Notes under the pieces: model-generated
What the model was told of the DNA's origin: nothing
What the model saw: only the letters and a program-made list of their open reading frames with translations
The model's database searches: none
Assembly: GCA_029945725.1 (NCBI GenBank)
Contig: JAQSDB010000011.1
Span: 124,001-188,000 of the forward strand
Length of the DNA: 64,000 nucleotides
Source of the DNA: a bacterium
GTDB taxonomy: Bacteria; Pseudomonadota; Gammaproteobacteria; Pseudomonadales; Moraxellaceae
Reading direction: 5' to 3'
Shown here: one piece after another, positions 10,428 through 20,604 of the stretch
How the letters are laid out: each line of letters opens with the position of its first letter
Position numbering within the stretch: the stretch's first letter is position 1
Translations under genes and position numbers: made by a program

Positions 10428-10571
10428 ACCCATGGCGGGATTAGCCGGCAATTAGCTTGAGTCAACTGTTGGGTTTTAGCCCGGCATTGGCTAGACTCAC
10501 GGGCTGATTTGGCGATGTAATGCCTTTTATAACTACAAATTTGCCCCGGACGGTGTCCGCCGAGGAGCAAG

Positions 10572-11165
10572 ATGAAAAGCAACGAGACCCTTCCCCCGGG
10601 CTTTCTGGCCGGCCTTGAGCCGCTCTCCCGTCGCAGTTTTCTCAGCAGCAGTGTGCACATTGCGGCGACAGCTGGCATTGTGCTGGCTTTCCCCCGCCAG
10701 GTGCTGGCAGCAGGCAAGGCTGATGGCTTGCCTCCGGGCATCAAGCATCTGAGCAAGCTTGAGTACCGCGTTTTCGACAAGTTGCGTCTTGTCATGTTGC
10801 CGACCCAGAAGTATTCACTGCCCTCCAGCACTGAAGTGCCGGTGATGCAGAATGTTGATATCTGGGTCGGCAAGCTGAATCAGCGTACACGCCTGCTGGT
10901 GACGCTGGGTGCAGAGACTATCGAGTACGGCTCCCTTTATCGGTTTTCCCGTTTTTCGCACATGCCCGATGACAAGGCAGCGCGCCACGTGCACAACTGG
11001 CAGACCGGCAATGTCATGCAGCGCGGGATCATGTCCAGTCTGAAGATGCTGCTGACGCTTGGCTACTGGCAAGACACCCGTACCTGGCCTGCACTTCAGT
11101 ACGATGGGCCGGTAACGGAAAAGTGGGGTATTCGCCGCTTGGGTAATGCACCAATGCCGCGTTGA
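10572..11165 (+). CDS. Tat-exported small subunit of a GMC dehydrogenase (gluconate 2-dehydrogenase subunit 3-like)
   Basis: A 197-residue protein with a twin-arginine signal (LSRRSFLSSS at about 18-27, then a hydrophobic stretch ending near QVLAAG). The rest (LSKLEYRVFDKLRLVMLPT and following) resembles the gamma subunits of FAD-dependent glucose and gluconate dehydrogenases. There the small subunit carries the Tat signal and escorts the signal-less, cofactor-loaded catalytic subunit out as a hitchhiker. That fits the GMC protein encoded next, which has no signal sequence. GAGGAGCAAG precedes the ATG. The family assignment is from pattern memory. Confidence 0.75.
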   Translation: MKSNETLPPGFLAGLEPLSRRSFLSSSVHIAATAGIVLAFPRQVLAAGKADGLPPGIKHLSKLEYRVFDKLRLVMLPTQKYSLPSSTEVPVMQNVDIWVGKLNQRTRLLVTLGAETIEYGSLYRFSRFSHMPDDKAARHVHNWQTGNVMQRGIMSSLKMLLTLGYWQDTRTWPALQYDGPVTEKWGIRRLGNAPMPR

Positions 11166-11307
11166 TTTCCGGGGTGTTAATCTGTGCGGAGACCGAAGGT
11201 GTGCAGATTATCGTCCGGGCAATTAACGACAGCATTGCTTTGTGCGGGGCACCAGCCAGTGCCGCTTTTCAAAAACAAGAACGCACTGAATCTGTTTCGA
11301 GGGTGAC

Positions 11308-12897
11308 ATGATTTACAAGGAAATGCCGCAAGAAGGGCTGCCGGTAACACAGGCCACAGATGTTGGCACCAAGACCTTGCGTTTGCAGGCAGATGTCATT
11401 GTGGTTGGCTCTGGCTCGGGTGGGGCCATCGCTGCCTATGAACTGGCTCGTGCGGGCAAGAAAGTCATCATCATTGAAGCAGGGCGTTATGTGCCTAGCT
11501 CAAGTTTCAAGGAAGACCTTACCGACAGCATGCAACGCATGTATCAGGACAATGCGCTGCAAACCAACTCCACCGGCGACCTCATTCTCCTGCAAGGCTC
11601 GCTTGTGGGGGGGTCCTCTGTTGTTGATGCGACCATTTGCGAGCGTTTGCCGCCGGCTGTACTGAAAGAATGGCAGAAGGATCACGGCCTTGAAAATCTT
11701 ACAGTCGAGGATATGAATGCCCACTATGAGAAAATTGAAAGTCGTCTGGCGGTGCATGAAAACGAGCCACATGAAATCAATGACTGCGCCAATATTGTTG
11801 TGCGTGGCTGTGAGGCCATGGGCTGGTCCTGGAAGCCCCTGACACGCAATGTGCGCCAGTGTGCGCTGACCGGGCACTGCATTTCCGGCTGCGCCAGTGA
11901 TCGCAAACAATCCATGCTGGTAACTTATTTGCCATGGGCTATTGCCAGTGGGGCAGAGATTTTTTCCGATGCGCGTGTTGATTTTGTCAATATGCGCAAT
12001 GGTCGTGCCACCGGTGTTGAGGGGCGTATTGTCGATCCGGATACCAAGCAGGTCGTGTCGACTTTTATTGCTGAGGCGCAGCTGGTCATTCTTGCAGCCG
12101 GTGCTGTGCAGACGCCTCTGATTTTGCAGAAAAGCGGTATTGGTCAGCTGGGCGATATGGTGGGCCGCAATCTTTCTGTGCACCCCAGCGTTACTGTGAT
12201 CGGCAAGTTTTCTGAGGCTGTTTACGGCTGGCGTGGCGCTCTGACCGGCGTTCAGGTTAACCAGTTTTACAATAAAGACACGGGTTATGTGCTGATGGAG
12301 AGTGGCCTGGCGGCTCCCATGCAGCTTGTCTCCCAGGGCGAGCTTGGCGAGGGCGATGCCCATGTCAGGTTTATGGAAGAATATAAAAACTTTGCCGCTC
12401 TTAATGTGTTTGTTCACGACCATGGCCAGGGCTATGTGCACTGGGTTGGTGATCCCTACACTGGTGAGAAGCGTGTTGAGTGGAATCTGAGCCGTGACGA
12501 GTTTGATGATTTCAAGGCAGCACTCAAGTCGGCTGGCCGTGTCATGTTTGCTGCAGGAGCCGTCAAGGTTCATTTGCCGGCTTATGATCTCGTGTCCGCC
12601 AATAATGTGTTTGAGCTCGACAAGGCCGTGGACAGGATTGAGTACGGTAGTCTGGGGCTTTATACGCTACGTATGCTGGCTTATGAGCCGCAGGGCACTT
12701 GCCGCATGGGGAAGGACCCCTTTACCTCGGTTGTGAACCCGTATGGAGAGACCCATGAAGTGAAGGGGCTGTTTATTACGGACGCCAGTATTTTGCCAAC
12801 CGAAACGACCAAGCATGCCCACCTCACTGTATGTGCCCTCTCCAGTTATATCGTCGATAACATACTTCTGAAAAAGAGCAGTTATTTCTGGTCGTGA
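11308..12897 (+). CDS. GMC-family FAD oxidoreductase with probable Fe-S motif
   Basis: A 529-residue flavoprotein. N-terminal FAD-binding fold VIVVGSGSGGAIAAYELA (GxGxxG at 34-39) with the ribose-binding EAG at 56-58, and a C-terminal GMC segment GTCRMG...GLFITDASILP. Cys185, Cys191 and Cys195 form C-X5-C-X3-C in RQCALTGHCISGC, the spacing I recall for the 3Fe-4S cluster of bacterial FAD-dependent glucose dehydrogenase. It has no signal peptide and probably exits with the Tat-signal partner upstream to act in the periplasm. No cytochrome c subunit gene follows. The substrate (alcohol or sugar) cannot be told. A shared terminator ends the unit. Confidence 0.88.
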   Translation: MIYKEMPQEGLPVTQATDVGTKTLRLQADVIVVGSGSGGAIAAYELARAGKKVIIIEAGRYVPSSSFKEDLTDSMQRMYQDNALQTNSTGDLILLQGSLVGGSSVVDATICERLPPAVLKEWQKDHGLENLTVEDMNAHYEKIESRLAVHENEPHEINDCANIVVRGCEAMGWSWKPLTRNVRQCALTGHCISGCASDRKQSMLVTYLPWAIASGAEIFSDARVDFVNMRNGRATGVEGRIVDPDTKQVVSTFIAEAQLVILAAGAVQTPLILQKSGIGQLGDMVGRNLSVHPSVTVIGKFSEAVYGWRGALTGVQVNQFYNKDTGYVLMESGLAAPMQLVSQGELGEGDAHVRFMEEYKNFAALNVFVHDHGQGYVHWVGDPYTGEKRVEWNLSRDEFDDFKAALKSAGRVMFAAGAVKVHLPAYDLVSANNVFELDKAVDRIEYGSLGLYTLRMLAYEPQGTCRMGKDPFTSVVNPYGETHEVKGLFITDASILPTETTKHAHLTVCALSSYIVDNILLKKSSYFWS

Positions 12898-12907
12898 GCT
12901 TTTGATG

Positions 12908-12941
12908 CAATAAAAAAGGACCTGAGGGTCCTTTTTTATTG
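12908..12941. terminator. bidirectional terminator between the GMC and aacS genes
   Basis: A perfect 15-bp stem (12908-12922 with 12927-12941) with A-rich and T-rich flanks, loop TGAG. It can stop transcription from both converging genes. Confidence 0.95.
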
Positions 12942-12959
12942 CGGTTTTTTTGCGCCGTA

Positions 12960-14906
12960 TCAGGTGCTGAGCTCTTCACGGTTTCGGAAATGCTCCAGTG
13001 CTTCCGGATTAGCCAGGGCATCAGTGTTTGTTACCGCCATGCCATGCACCACGTTGCGTACCGCCAGTTCAACAATCTTGCCGCTGATGGTGCGGGGAAT
13101 GTCGGTAACTTGCAGGATTCTGGCGGGTACATGACGTGGTGTTGTATTGTCACGAATGGTTTTTTTCAGGATTTTCTGCAGGTCTTGGTTCAGGGTAATG
13201 CCTTCTCGCAGCTTTACAAAAAGCACTACGCGGACATCGTCATCCCAGTTCTGTCCTATGGCAATCGACTCCAGCACCTCGGGGACTTTTTCAACCTGGC
13301 GGTAAATCTCGGCAGTGCCTATGCGGACTCCCCCTGGATTAAGTACGGCATCAGAGCGGCCATGGATCACGATGCCGCCATGGGCGTTCTGCTCGCCATA
13401 GTCACCATGCGCCCAGAGGCCCGGGAAGCGTTCAAAATAAGCCTGATGGTATTTCTCACCGGTTTCATCGTTCCAGAAGGCAATGGGCATGGCGGGAAAT
13501 GCCTTGGTGCAAACCAGCTCGCCTTTTTCATCCTGAACGGACTGCCCGTCTTCGTTGAAAATATCCACGGCCATGCCAAGTCCCTTGCACTGAAGCTCGC
13601 CCCGATAAACCGGCAGGGCAGGGTTGCCGAGTGCAAAGCAGGAAACAATGTCGGTGCCTCCTGAAATACTGGAAAGGCAGACATCGGTTTTTATATCACG
13701 ATAAACGTAATCAAAGCTCTCGTGAGCCAGTGGAGATCCCGTCGACAGAATCGTTTTAAGGGCTGTCAGCTTGTGCGAGGTAACGGGCTTTATGCCTACC
13801 TTTTCCAGAGCAGCGATATATTTGGCGCTGGTACCAAAGACGGAAATGTTTTCCCGTTCGGCAATGTCCCAGAGAATGTCCGGTTTGCGCGCAAAGGGGG
13901 AGCCGTCGTAGAGCACAATAGTGGCACCCAGGGCCAGCGTGGAGACAAGCCAGTTCCACATCATCCAGCCGCAAGTGGTGTAATAGAAAACCACATCATT
14001 ACGGCTGATGTCAGTATGCAGGGCCAGCTCTTTCATATGCTGGAGCAGCGTGCCTCCGGTGCCATGCACAATACACTTTGGTACGCCGGTTGTGCCTGAT
14101 GAGTACATGATGTAAAGCGGATGGTCGAAGGGAACCGCCGTGAACTCGAGTCCTTCTGCATGCTGGCTGAGGGCATCGTTCCATAAGGCAGCATCGTCAA
14201 TGTCAGAGATATCCGGATCAGTCTGTGTCAGCGCCACCACAATGACTTTTTGCAGGGAGGGGAGTTGTTTGCGCAAGGCGGCGATCCGCTCAAGACAGTC
14301 AACGCGCTTGCCGTTGTAATAATAACCATCGGTACAGATCAGGATTTTCGGGGCAATCTGCCCGAATCTGTCCAGGACTCCCTGCAGGCCGAAGTCGGGT
14401 GAGCAGGAAGACCAGATGGCGCCAATACTGGTCGCGGCCAGCATGGCAATAACGGTTTCCGGTACATTCGGCATAAAGCCGACAATGCGGTCGCCAGCAG
14501 TGATTCCTTGTGCTCGAAAACAGGCGGCCACATGACTGACAGCGTCAAAAAGTTCGGCGTAGGAGAGTGCGCGCCGCTCTCCATTCTCCAGATAACTGAC
14601 CAGTGCCGTTCTGTCATCACGATAGCGCAACAGGTTTTCTGCAAAATTCAGTGTGCTTCCCGGGAACCATTCGGCACCCGGCATCGTGTCCTTTCCTAGA
14701 ACACTTTCATACGGCGTGTGGCTTTTGATGTCGAAATAGCGCCACAGGCTTTCCCAGAAAGTGTCGCGATGATTGATTGACCACGAATGCAGATCAGCAT
14801 AGTCATCAAAAGAGACATGATATTCACGTGCGAGCCAGCGTTGCCAGGCAGCAATACGGGTACTGGCAATGCGTTCAATGGAGGGTTGCCAGAGCATATC
14901 GTTCAT
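12960..14906 (-). CDS. aacS: acetoacetate-CoA ligase
   Basis: A 648-residue AMP-forming ligase that activates acetoacetate to acetoacetyl-CoA. It has the ATP-binding motif MYSSGTTGVPKCIVHG, the adenylation core and a C-terminal domain with the catalytic Lys in ISGKIVEL. The N-terminal region (MLWQPSIERIASTRIAAWQRWL) and the full length are those of acetoacetyl-CoA synthetases rather than acetyl-CoA synthetase. The ATG at 14906 overlaps the liuD stop by one base, with AAGGAG 8 bases upstream. As the last gene of the liu operon it would recover the acetoacetate made from leucine. The position next to liu genes supports the assignment over other acyl-CoA ligases. Confidence 0.93.
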   Translation of the reverse strand: MNDMLWQPSIERIASTRIAAWQRWLAREYHVSFDDYADLHSWSINHRDTFWESLWRYFDIKSHTPYESVLGKDTMPGAEWFPGSTLNFAENLLRYRDDRTALVSYLENGERRALSYAELFDAVSHVAACFRAQGITAGDRIVGFMPNVPETVIAMLAATSIGAIWSSCSPDFGLQGVLDRFGQIAPKILICTDGYYYNGKRVDCLERIAALRKQLPSLQKVIVVALTQTDPDISDIDDAALWNDALSQHAEGLEFTAVPFDHPLYIMYSSGTTGVPKCIVHGTGGTLLQHMKELALHTDISRNDVVFYYTTCGWMMWNWLVSTLALGATIVLYDGSPFARKPDILWDIAERENISVFGTSAKYIAALEKVGIKPVTSHKLTALKTILSTGSPLAHESFDYVYRDIKTDVCLSSISGGTDIVSCFALGNPALPVYRGELQCKGLGMAVDIFNEDGQSVQDEKGELVCTKAFPAMPIAFWNDETGEKYHQAYFERFPGLWAHGDYGEQNAHGGIVIHGRSDAVLNPGGVRIGTAEIYRQVEKVPEVLESIAIGQNWDDDVRVVLFVKLREGITLNQDLQKILKKTIRDNTTPRHVPARILQVTDIPRTISGKIVELAVRNVVHGMAVTNTDALANPEALEHFRNREELST

Positions 14907-16888
14907 CACGCCGTCTCCTTGTCCAGTTCGATCAGTGTCTGCCCCTCATTAACGAGATCGCCAGCCGCAACATCAATGGCGGCGACGGTGCCATCACCAT
15001 GGGCGCGAATACGGTGCTCCATTTTCATGGCTTCCATGACCAGCAGCGTGTCGCCTTCTTTTACGGTGTCGCCCGCTTTGACGCTGACACTGACAATGCG
15101 CCCGTTCATGGGTGCGTTGTAGTGGAGGCCATTGCCGTCATCGTTGCCGGCATGGGCGTTCGTGATGCGCAGCAGCTCGATATGCTGGCCATTGATAAAA
15201 ACATCCAGTCGCCCCGATTCAGCGGTAACGGCAAAAGACTGCTGCTGGCCATCACAGGTCAAGGCCAGTATTGAGTCCTTGCTGCCAACAGCAAGAGAGC
15301 AGATGCCGGTAGCATCCCCGATCCGGTAGGCATATGCCGTGCCCTGCGGGGTGAGGAAGACCTCGGTTACGGCGTCATGCAGTGCGACCCTCAGCGTGAC
15401 CGGGTCTGCGGCGCCGACCCGGAAACTCAGCAGCTTGTTCCAGGGAGAGCCGGCATCTGCGGATTGAACTGTTTCCGGTTTTTTCAAAAAGCTGAGTGCG
15501 GCCAGGAGCAGGAGTTTCTTTTCCTCAACAGGAAGCGCTGGAAACAGCTCGCTGTGATGACTTTCGATAAAGTGCGTGTTGAGTTGGCCAGCCTTGAAGG
15601 CCGGGTGTGCCAGAACCTGGGTAAGAAACCCCGTATTGTGTTTTACGCCGGCGATGCGTACCTGCAGCAGGCCCGCATGCAATCGTGCAATCGCCTGCTC
15701 GCGGGTTTCACCCCAGGCAATCACCTTGGCCATCATGGGGTCGTAATAGACGCTGACGGCATCGCCGCAGCGGTAACCGGTATCCACGCGCACACCGTCG
15801 GTGCAGGGAATGTCGAATTTTCGCAGTGAGCCTGTCGAGGGTAAAAAACCGCTGGCCGGATCTTCAGCATAAAGCCGGACTTCAATGGCATGACCCTTTG
15901 GCTTCAGGCTGTCCTGATTAAAGGGCAGTGCTTCACCACTGGCTACACGCAGCTGCTGTTCAACCAGATCAAGGCCGGAAATGAGTTCGCTGACAGGGTG
16001 CTCTACCTGGAGGCGTGTATTCATTTCCATGAAAAAGAACTTGCCGTGCTTGTCGACGAGAAACTCCAGCGTGCCAGCGCCCTCATAGGAGATGGCTTTG
16101 GCGGCGCGCACGGCGGCCTCACCCATGGCGCGGCGCAACTCATCGCCAAGGCCAGGGGCAGGGGCTTCTTCCACGACCTTCTGGTGACGGCGCTGGATCG
16201 AACAGTCGCGGTCAAATACATACACGGCATTGCCCTGACGATCAGCGAGCACCTGAACTTCAACATGGCGAGGCTCGACCAGCAGCTTTTCGATCAGCAT
16301 CCGGTCGTCATTGAAGGAGCTGGCAGATTCGCGTTGGGCGGCATGAAGGGCTTCAAAAAATTCTTTTTCTTCATGGACGGCACGCATGCCTTTGCCACCG
16401 CCACCGGCAGACGCTTTCAGCAATACCGGGAAGCCGATATCACGGGCCTGGGCGAGCAGGAAGTCGTCGTCCTGATTGTCGCCGTGATAGCCGGGAATGA
16501 GCGGAACGCCGGCTATTTGCATCAATGTCTTGGCGCCTGACTTGGAGCCCATGGCGGTAATGGACTCGGGGGAGGGACCAATAAAAACCAGGCCGGCATC
16601 ACGACAGGCCTGTGCAAAGCCGGCATTTTCCGAAAGGAATCCGTAGCCGGGGTGGATGGCTTGAGCTCCGGTTGCTTTGGCGGCAGCAATGATCCTGTCA
16701 ATGCAGAGATAGGATTCGCGGCTGGGAGCAGGGCCGAGGCGTACGGCTTCGTCAGCCAGTTGTACATGCAGGGCATTCGCATCGGCATCTGAGTAAACAG
16801 CAACGGTTTTTATGCCGAGACGATGTGCTGTCCGGGTAACGCGGCACGATATTTCACCGCGATTGGCTATCAGTATCTTGGAAAACAT
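14906..16888 (-). CDS. liuD: methylcrotonyl-CoA carboxylase biotin-containing (alpha) subunit
   Basis: A 660-residue subunit that carboxylates biotin with ATP and bicarbonate for conversion of 3-methylcrotonyl-CoA to 3-methylglutaconyl-CoA. Order of domains: biotin carboxylase N-domain (MFSKILIANRGEISCRV), ATP-grasp with the glycine-rich LLKASAGGGGKGMR, biotin carboxylase C-domain (MEMNTRLQVEHPVSE), a linker, and the C-terminal biotin carrier with EAMKME, biotinyl Lys622. Length matches Pseudomonas LiuD-type proteins. Three bases separate it from liuC. It works with LiuB, encoded in the same operon. Confidence 0.96.
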   Translation of the reverse strand: MFSKILIANRGEISCRVTRTAHRLGIKTVAVYSDADANALHVQLADEAVRLGPAPSRESYLCIDRIIAAAKATGAQAIHPGYGFLSENAGFAQACRDAGLVFIGPSPESITAMGSKSGAKTLMQIAGVPLIPGYHGDNQDDDFLLAQARDIGFPVLLKASAGGGGKGMRAVHEEKEFFEALHAAQRESASSFNDDRMLIEKLLVEPRHVEVQVLADRQGNAVYVFDRDCSIQRRHQKVVEEAPAPGLGDELRRAMGEAAVRAAKAISYEGAGTLEFLVDKHGKFFFMEMNTRLQVEHPVSELISGLDLVEQQLRVASGEALPFNQDSLKPKGHAIEVRLYAEDPASGFLPSTGSLRKFDIPCTDGVRVDTGYRCGDAVSVYYDPMMAKVIAWGETREQAIARLHAGLLQVRIAGVKHNTGFLTQVLAHPAFKAGQLNTHFIESHHSELFPALPVEEKKLLLLAALSFLKKPETVQSADAGSPWNKLLSFRVGAADPVTLRVALHDAVTEVFLTPQGTAYAYRIGDATGICSLAVGSKDSILALTCDGQQQSFAVTAESGRLDVFINGQHIELLRITNAHAGNDDGNGLHYNAPMNGRIVSVSVKAGDTVKEGDTLLVMEAMKMEHRIRAHGDGTVAAIDVAAGDLVNEGQTLIELDKETA

Positions 16889-16891
16889 AAG

Positions 16892-17677
16892 TCAGCTCTT
16901 TTTTTGCCAGGCGGGGGCGCGTTTATCAAAAAAGGCCGTCAGCCCTTCCTGTCCTTCCTGCGACGTACGCAGGCTCGCTATCAGTTCGGTGGTGTAAGCC
17001 GCTATTTCCGGAGAGGTGGCGGCGGCAACCTGCCGGATCAATGCCTTGCAGGCCATCAGTGCGATGGGGCCATTGGCCAGCAGGGTGTTGATCATGTTGC
17101 CGGCGCATTGTTCCAGTGTGTCAGGCGAAGTGACCTCCTGAACAAGGCCGAGCGTTTTTGCGGTTTCTGCGCTGAAGCGTTCGGCCGTCAGGAAATAACG
17201 AGAGGCCTGGCGTGCGCCGATAGCGGCAATGACATAGGGGCTGATAACGGCCGGGGCGAGGCCGAGTTTTGCCTCAGAAAGTGAAAAGCTGGCGTTGTCA
17301 CTGGCAATGGCAATATCGCAGCAACTCACCAGTCCGACAGCACCGCCGAAGGCCGCACCCTGAACGATGGCCAGCGTGGGTTTGGGAAACTCATGAAGGC
17401 TGCGCATCAGCCGCTCAAGTTCCCTGGCATCGGCCAGATTGTCCTCGCGGGAATAGCTGGCCATGCGTTTCATCCAGCCAAGATCAGCGCCTGCCGAAAA
17501 GCTTTTGCCTTCTCCGCGGATGACCAGCAGGCGCACATCCGGATGCTTGCTGTAGGTCGCTATGGCCGCATTCAATTCGGCGATCAAACCATCGTCGAAT
17601 GCGTTGTGCACATCCGGGCGATTGAGACTTAACGTGGCAATGCCACGATTATCAAGGGAGGTTAGTAATGTGTTCAT
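16892..17677 (-). CDS. liuC: methylglutaconyl-CoA hydratase (enoyl-CoA hydratase family)
   Basis: A 261-residue crotonase-fold enzyme expected to hydrate 3-methylglutaconyl-CoA to HMG-CoA in leucine breakdown. Motifs: an oxyanion-hole segment SAGADLGWMKRM, GAAFGGAVGLVSCCDIAIAS, and FSLSEAKLGLAPAVISPYV. The start is ATG 17677 (MNTLLTSLDNRG), matching family length; the longer open frame upstream would overlap liuB and reads as non-coding. The upstream side contains a sequence similar to half of the REP-like repeat seen near prpC. Position between liuB and liuD supports LiuC rather than another enoyl-CoA hydratase. Confidence 0.94.
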   Translation of the reverse strand: MNTLLTSLDNRGIATLSLNRPDVHNAFDDGLIAELNAAIATYSKHPDVRLLVIRGEGKSFSAGADLGWMKRMASYSREDNLADARELERLMRSLHEFPKPTLAIVQGAAFGGAVGLVSCCDIAIASDNASFSLSEAKLGLAPAVISPYVIAAIGARQASRYFLTAERFSAETAKTLGLVQEVTSPDTLEQCAGNMINTLLANGPIALMACKALIRQVAAATSPEIAAYTTELIASLRTSQEGQEGLTAFFDKRAPAWQKKS

Positions 17678-17759
17678 GTATGTCCCGTCATTCCCGCGCC
17701 TGCGGCAATTTTCTGGTTTTAGTGGCGAGATCTGCACCTGTGCGGGATCGCACCGGGCA

Positions 17760-19367
17760 TTACATCCGGAAGACGCCAAATTTCGTTTCTGCAATCGGCG
17801 CATTCAGTGCAGCGGAAATTGCCAGGCCAAGGACGTCGCGTGTTTTGACCGGATCAATCACCCCGTCATCCCAGAGACGGGCGCTGGCGTAATAGGGGTG
17901 GGCCTCTTTGCTGTATTTATCCAGCAGCGGTTGTTTGAAGGCCTCGGTTTGTGCGGCATCCCATTGCACTCCCTGCTTGGCCAGAGAGGCTTTTTTGACA
18001 TCGGTCAGCACGCTGGCAGCCTGCTCGCCGCCCATGACGGAGATGCGTGCATTCGGCCACATGAAGAGAAAGCGTGGCTCATAGGCGCGGCCGCACATGC
18101 CGTAATTGCCGGCACCAAAGCTGCCACCAATGATGACGGTGAATTTTGGTACGTTTGCACAGGCAACGGCATGAACCATCTTGGCGCCGTTTTTGGCGAT
18201 ACCGCCTTCTTCGTATTTCTTGCCGACCATGAAGCCCGTGATGTTCTGCAGGAACACCAGAGGAATCTTGCGCTGGCAACAAAGCTCGATGAAGTGGGCG
18301 CCCTTGAGTGCTGATTCGGAGAAAAGAATGCCGTTATTGGCAATGATGCCAACCGGATAACCCCAGAGCCTGGCAAAACCGGTCACCAGGGTGCTGCCAT
18401 ACAACGGTTTGAATTCATCAAAATCAGAACCATCCACCATGCGCGCAATGATTTCATGTACGTCGTATGGCTGGCGCGAATCCTTCGGAATGATGCCGTA
18501 GATATCTTCAGCGGGATAAAGCGGTGCTACCGGTTCGCGCACATCCAGCGCGATGTTTTTGACGCGATTAAGGCGGCTGATCGAAGCTCTTGCCAGCTCC
18601 AGTGCATGATCATCATTTTCGGCGAGTTGGTCCGTTACACCGGAAATGCGGCTGTGCAATTCAGCGCCGCCAAGATCTTCAGCGCTGACCACTTCACCGG
18701 TTGCCGCTTTTACCAGGGGCGGACCGGCGAGAAAAATTGTGCCCTGATGCTTGACGATGATGGCTTCATCCGCCATTGCCGGCACATAGGCGCCGCCAGC
18801 GGTACAGGAGCCCATGACAACGGCAATCTGCGGAATATTGGCCGCTGACATATGTGCCTGATTGAAAAAAATATGACCGAAATGCAGGTGATCCGGAAAT
18901 ACCTCATCCTGGCGCGGCAGGTTGGCACCTCCGGAATCCACGAGGTAGATGCAGGGGAGATGGTTTTCCTGGGCAATGGTTTGTGCACGCAGATGCTTTT
19001 TGACGGTGAGCGGGTAATAGGAACCACCCTTTACCGTGGCATCGTTGGCGGCAATCATGCATTCAATGCCGCTTACCCGGCCAATGCCGGCAATAATGCC
19101 GGCGGCAGCCACGTCTTCACCATAAACATCATGTGCGGCAAGGGGGGCAAGCTCCAGAAAAGGTGAACCCGGATCAATAAGCGTATTGATGCGTTCACGG
19201 GCAGTAAGCTTTCCTCGCCCCTTGTGCCGCTCAATGGCAACCTTGCCACCACCCTCACGGATTTTATCGAGCAGTTTTTCAAGATCAGCCGTCAGCATCC
19301 GCATGTTCGTTGCGTTTTCCTGAAAGTCGGGAGAGTGTACGTTGATCTTTGTTTGCAGGATCGGCAT
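17760..19367 (-). CDS. liuB: methylcrotonyl-CoA carboxylase carboxyltransferase (beta) subunit
   Basis: A 535-residue carboxyltransferase that moves the carboxyl group from biotin on LiuD to 3-methylcrotonyl-CoA. It shows the two crotonase-like halves of the family: [16 protein letters not shown] with [17 protein letters not shown] in the first, and [25 protein letters not shown] with [38 protein letters not shown] in the second. The start is ATG 19367 ([15 protein letters not shown]), giving the length I recall for Pseudomonas LiuB; the 35 extra upstream codons look non-coding. It follows liuA by 73 bases. Confidence 0.96.
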   Translation of the reverse strand: MPILQTKINVHSPDFQENATNMRMLTADLEKLLDKIREGGGKVAIERHKGRGKLTARERINTLIDPGSPFLELAPLAAHDVYGEDVAAAGIIAGIGRVSGIECMIAANDATVKGGSYYPLTVKKHLRAQTIAQENHLPCIYLVDSGGANLPRQDEVFPDHLHFGHIFFNQAHMSAANIPQIAVVMGSCTAGGAYVPAMADEAIIVKHQGTIFLAGPPLVKAATGEVVSAEDLGGAELHSRISGVTDQLAENDDHALELARASISRLNRVKNIALDVREPVAPLYPAEDIYGIIPKDSRQPYDVHEIIARMVDGSDFDEFKPLYGSTLVTGFARLWGYPVGIIANNGILFSESALKGAHFIELCCQRKIPLVFLQNITGFMVGKKYEEGGIAKNGAKMVHAVACANVPKFTVIIGGSFGAGNYGMCGRAYEPRFLFMWPNARISVMGGEQAASVLTDVKKASLAKQGVQWDAAQTEAFKQPLLDKYSKEAHPYYASARLWDDGVIDPVKTRDVLGLAISAALNAPIAETKFGVFRM

Positions 19368-19440
19368 GTAGGTCTCGCTTGATGCAATTTTTATATGGTG
19401 GCGTGGCTTGTGATCGCAGGGCCTTGACTGCCCTGAAAAA

Positions 19441-20604
19441 TCATTTTGTTTCGTTGAACAGTTCCCGGCCAATCAGCATGCGGCGTATTTCACTGGTACC
19501 GGCTCCGATTTCATACAGTTTGGCATCGCGCAGGAAACGACCTGTCGGGTTTTCATTGATATAACCGTTGCCGCCCAATACCTGAATGGCTTCAAGCGCG
19601 AGCCTGGTTGCATTTTCAGCGGTATAGAGAATCACGGCAGCAGCATCCTTGCGTGCTGTTTCACCTCGATCACAGGCCTGTGCCACGGAGTAGAGATAGG
19701 CCCGTGAAGCATTGAGAGCGGTATACATGTCAGCCACTTTCCCCTGCATGAGCTGGAACTCGCCGATGGCCTGACCGAACTGTTTGCGATCGTGAATGTA
19801 GGGCAGAACGACATCCATACAGGCCTGCATCAGACCGACACAGCCCCCGGAAAGCACGACGCGTTCATAATCCAGTCCACTCATGAGGACGCGCACGCCG
19901 TCATTTAGTTTGCCGAGAATGTTCTCTTCCGGGACTTCGCAATCCTGGAAAACCAGTTCGCAGGTGTTGGAGCCGCGCATGCCAAGCTTGTCTAGTTTCT
20001 GTGCCTGGGTGAAACCCTTGAAACCGCGCTCGACAATGAAGGCGGTCATCCCGCGTGGACCGGCATTGATATCGGTTTTGGCGTAAATCACATAGGTATT
20101 GGCATCAGGACCATTGGTGATCCACATCTTGTTGCCATTGAGTACGTAGTGATCGCCTTTTTTCTCGGCGCGCAATTTCATGCTGACCACATCGGAGCCT
20201 GCATTTGGCTCGCTCATGGCCAGTGCACCGATATGTTCGCCACTCACCAGTTTGGGCAGGTATCTGGTGCGCTGTGCATCGGTGCCGTTACGGTAAATCT
20301 GGTTGACGCAAAGATTGGAGTGGGCGCCATAGGAGAGGCCGACAGAGCCGGAGGCGCGGGAAATTTCCTCAACCGCGATGGTATGGGCCAGATAGCCCAT
20401 ATCAATGCCGCCAAATTCTTCGCTGACGGTCATGCCGAGCAGGCCGACGTCGCCGAGCTTGCGCCAGAGATCCATGGGGAATTCATTCTGGCGGTCAATC
20501 TCGGCGGCGCGCGGGGCTATTTCCCTGGCGGCAAACTGCGTAACGGTGTCGCGCAGGGCGTTAATGGTTTCGCCCAGTCCGAAATTCATCCCGGTAATGC
20601 TCAT
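19441..20604 (-). CDS. liuA: isovaleryl-CoA dehydrogenase
   Basis: A 387-residue FAD acyl-CoA dehydrogenase that oxidises isovaleryl-CoA to 3-methylcrotonyl-CoA, the first committed step in this operon. Family motifs are [27 protein letters not shown] and a C-terminal [11 protein letters not shown]...[18 protein letters not shown]. Glu247 in [11 protein letters not shown] is in the helix position used by isovaleryl-CoA dehydrogenases, rather than the C-terminal Glu of most other acyl-CoA dehydrogenases. The ATG overlaps the liuR stop (ATGA), so the two are translationally coupled. Electrons would go to electron transfer flavoprotein, whose genes are not here. Confidence 0.96.
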   Translation of the reverse strand: MSITGMNFGLGETINALRDTVTQFAAREIAPRAAEIDRQNEFPMDLWRKLGDVGLLGMTVSEEFGGIDMGYLAHTIAVEEISRASGSVGLSYGAHSNLCVNQIYRNGTDAQRTRYLPKLVSGEHIGALAMSEPNAGSDVVSMKLRAEKKGDHYVLNGNKMWITNGPDANTYVIYAKTDINAGPRGMTAFIVERGFKGFTQAQKLDKLGMRGSNTCELVFQDCEVPEENILGKLNDGVRVLMSGLDYERVVLSGGCVGLMQACMDVVLPYIHDRKQFGQAIGEFQLMQGKVADMYTALNASRAYLYSVAQACDRGETARKDAAAVILYTAENATRLALEAIQVLGGNGYINENPTGRFLRDAKLYEIGAGTSEIRRMLIGRELFNETK

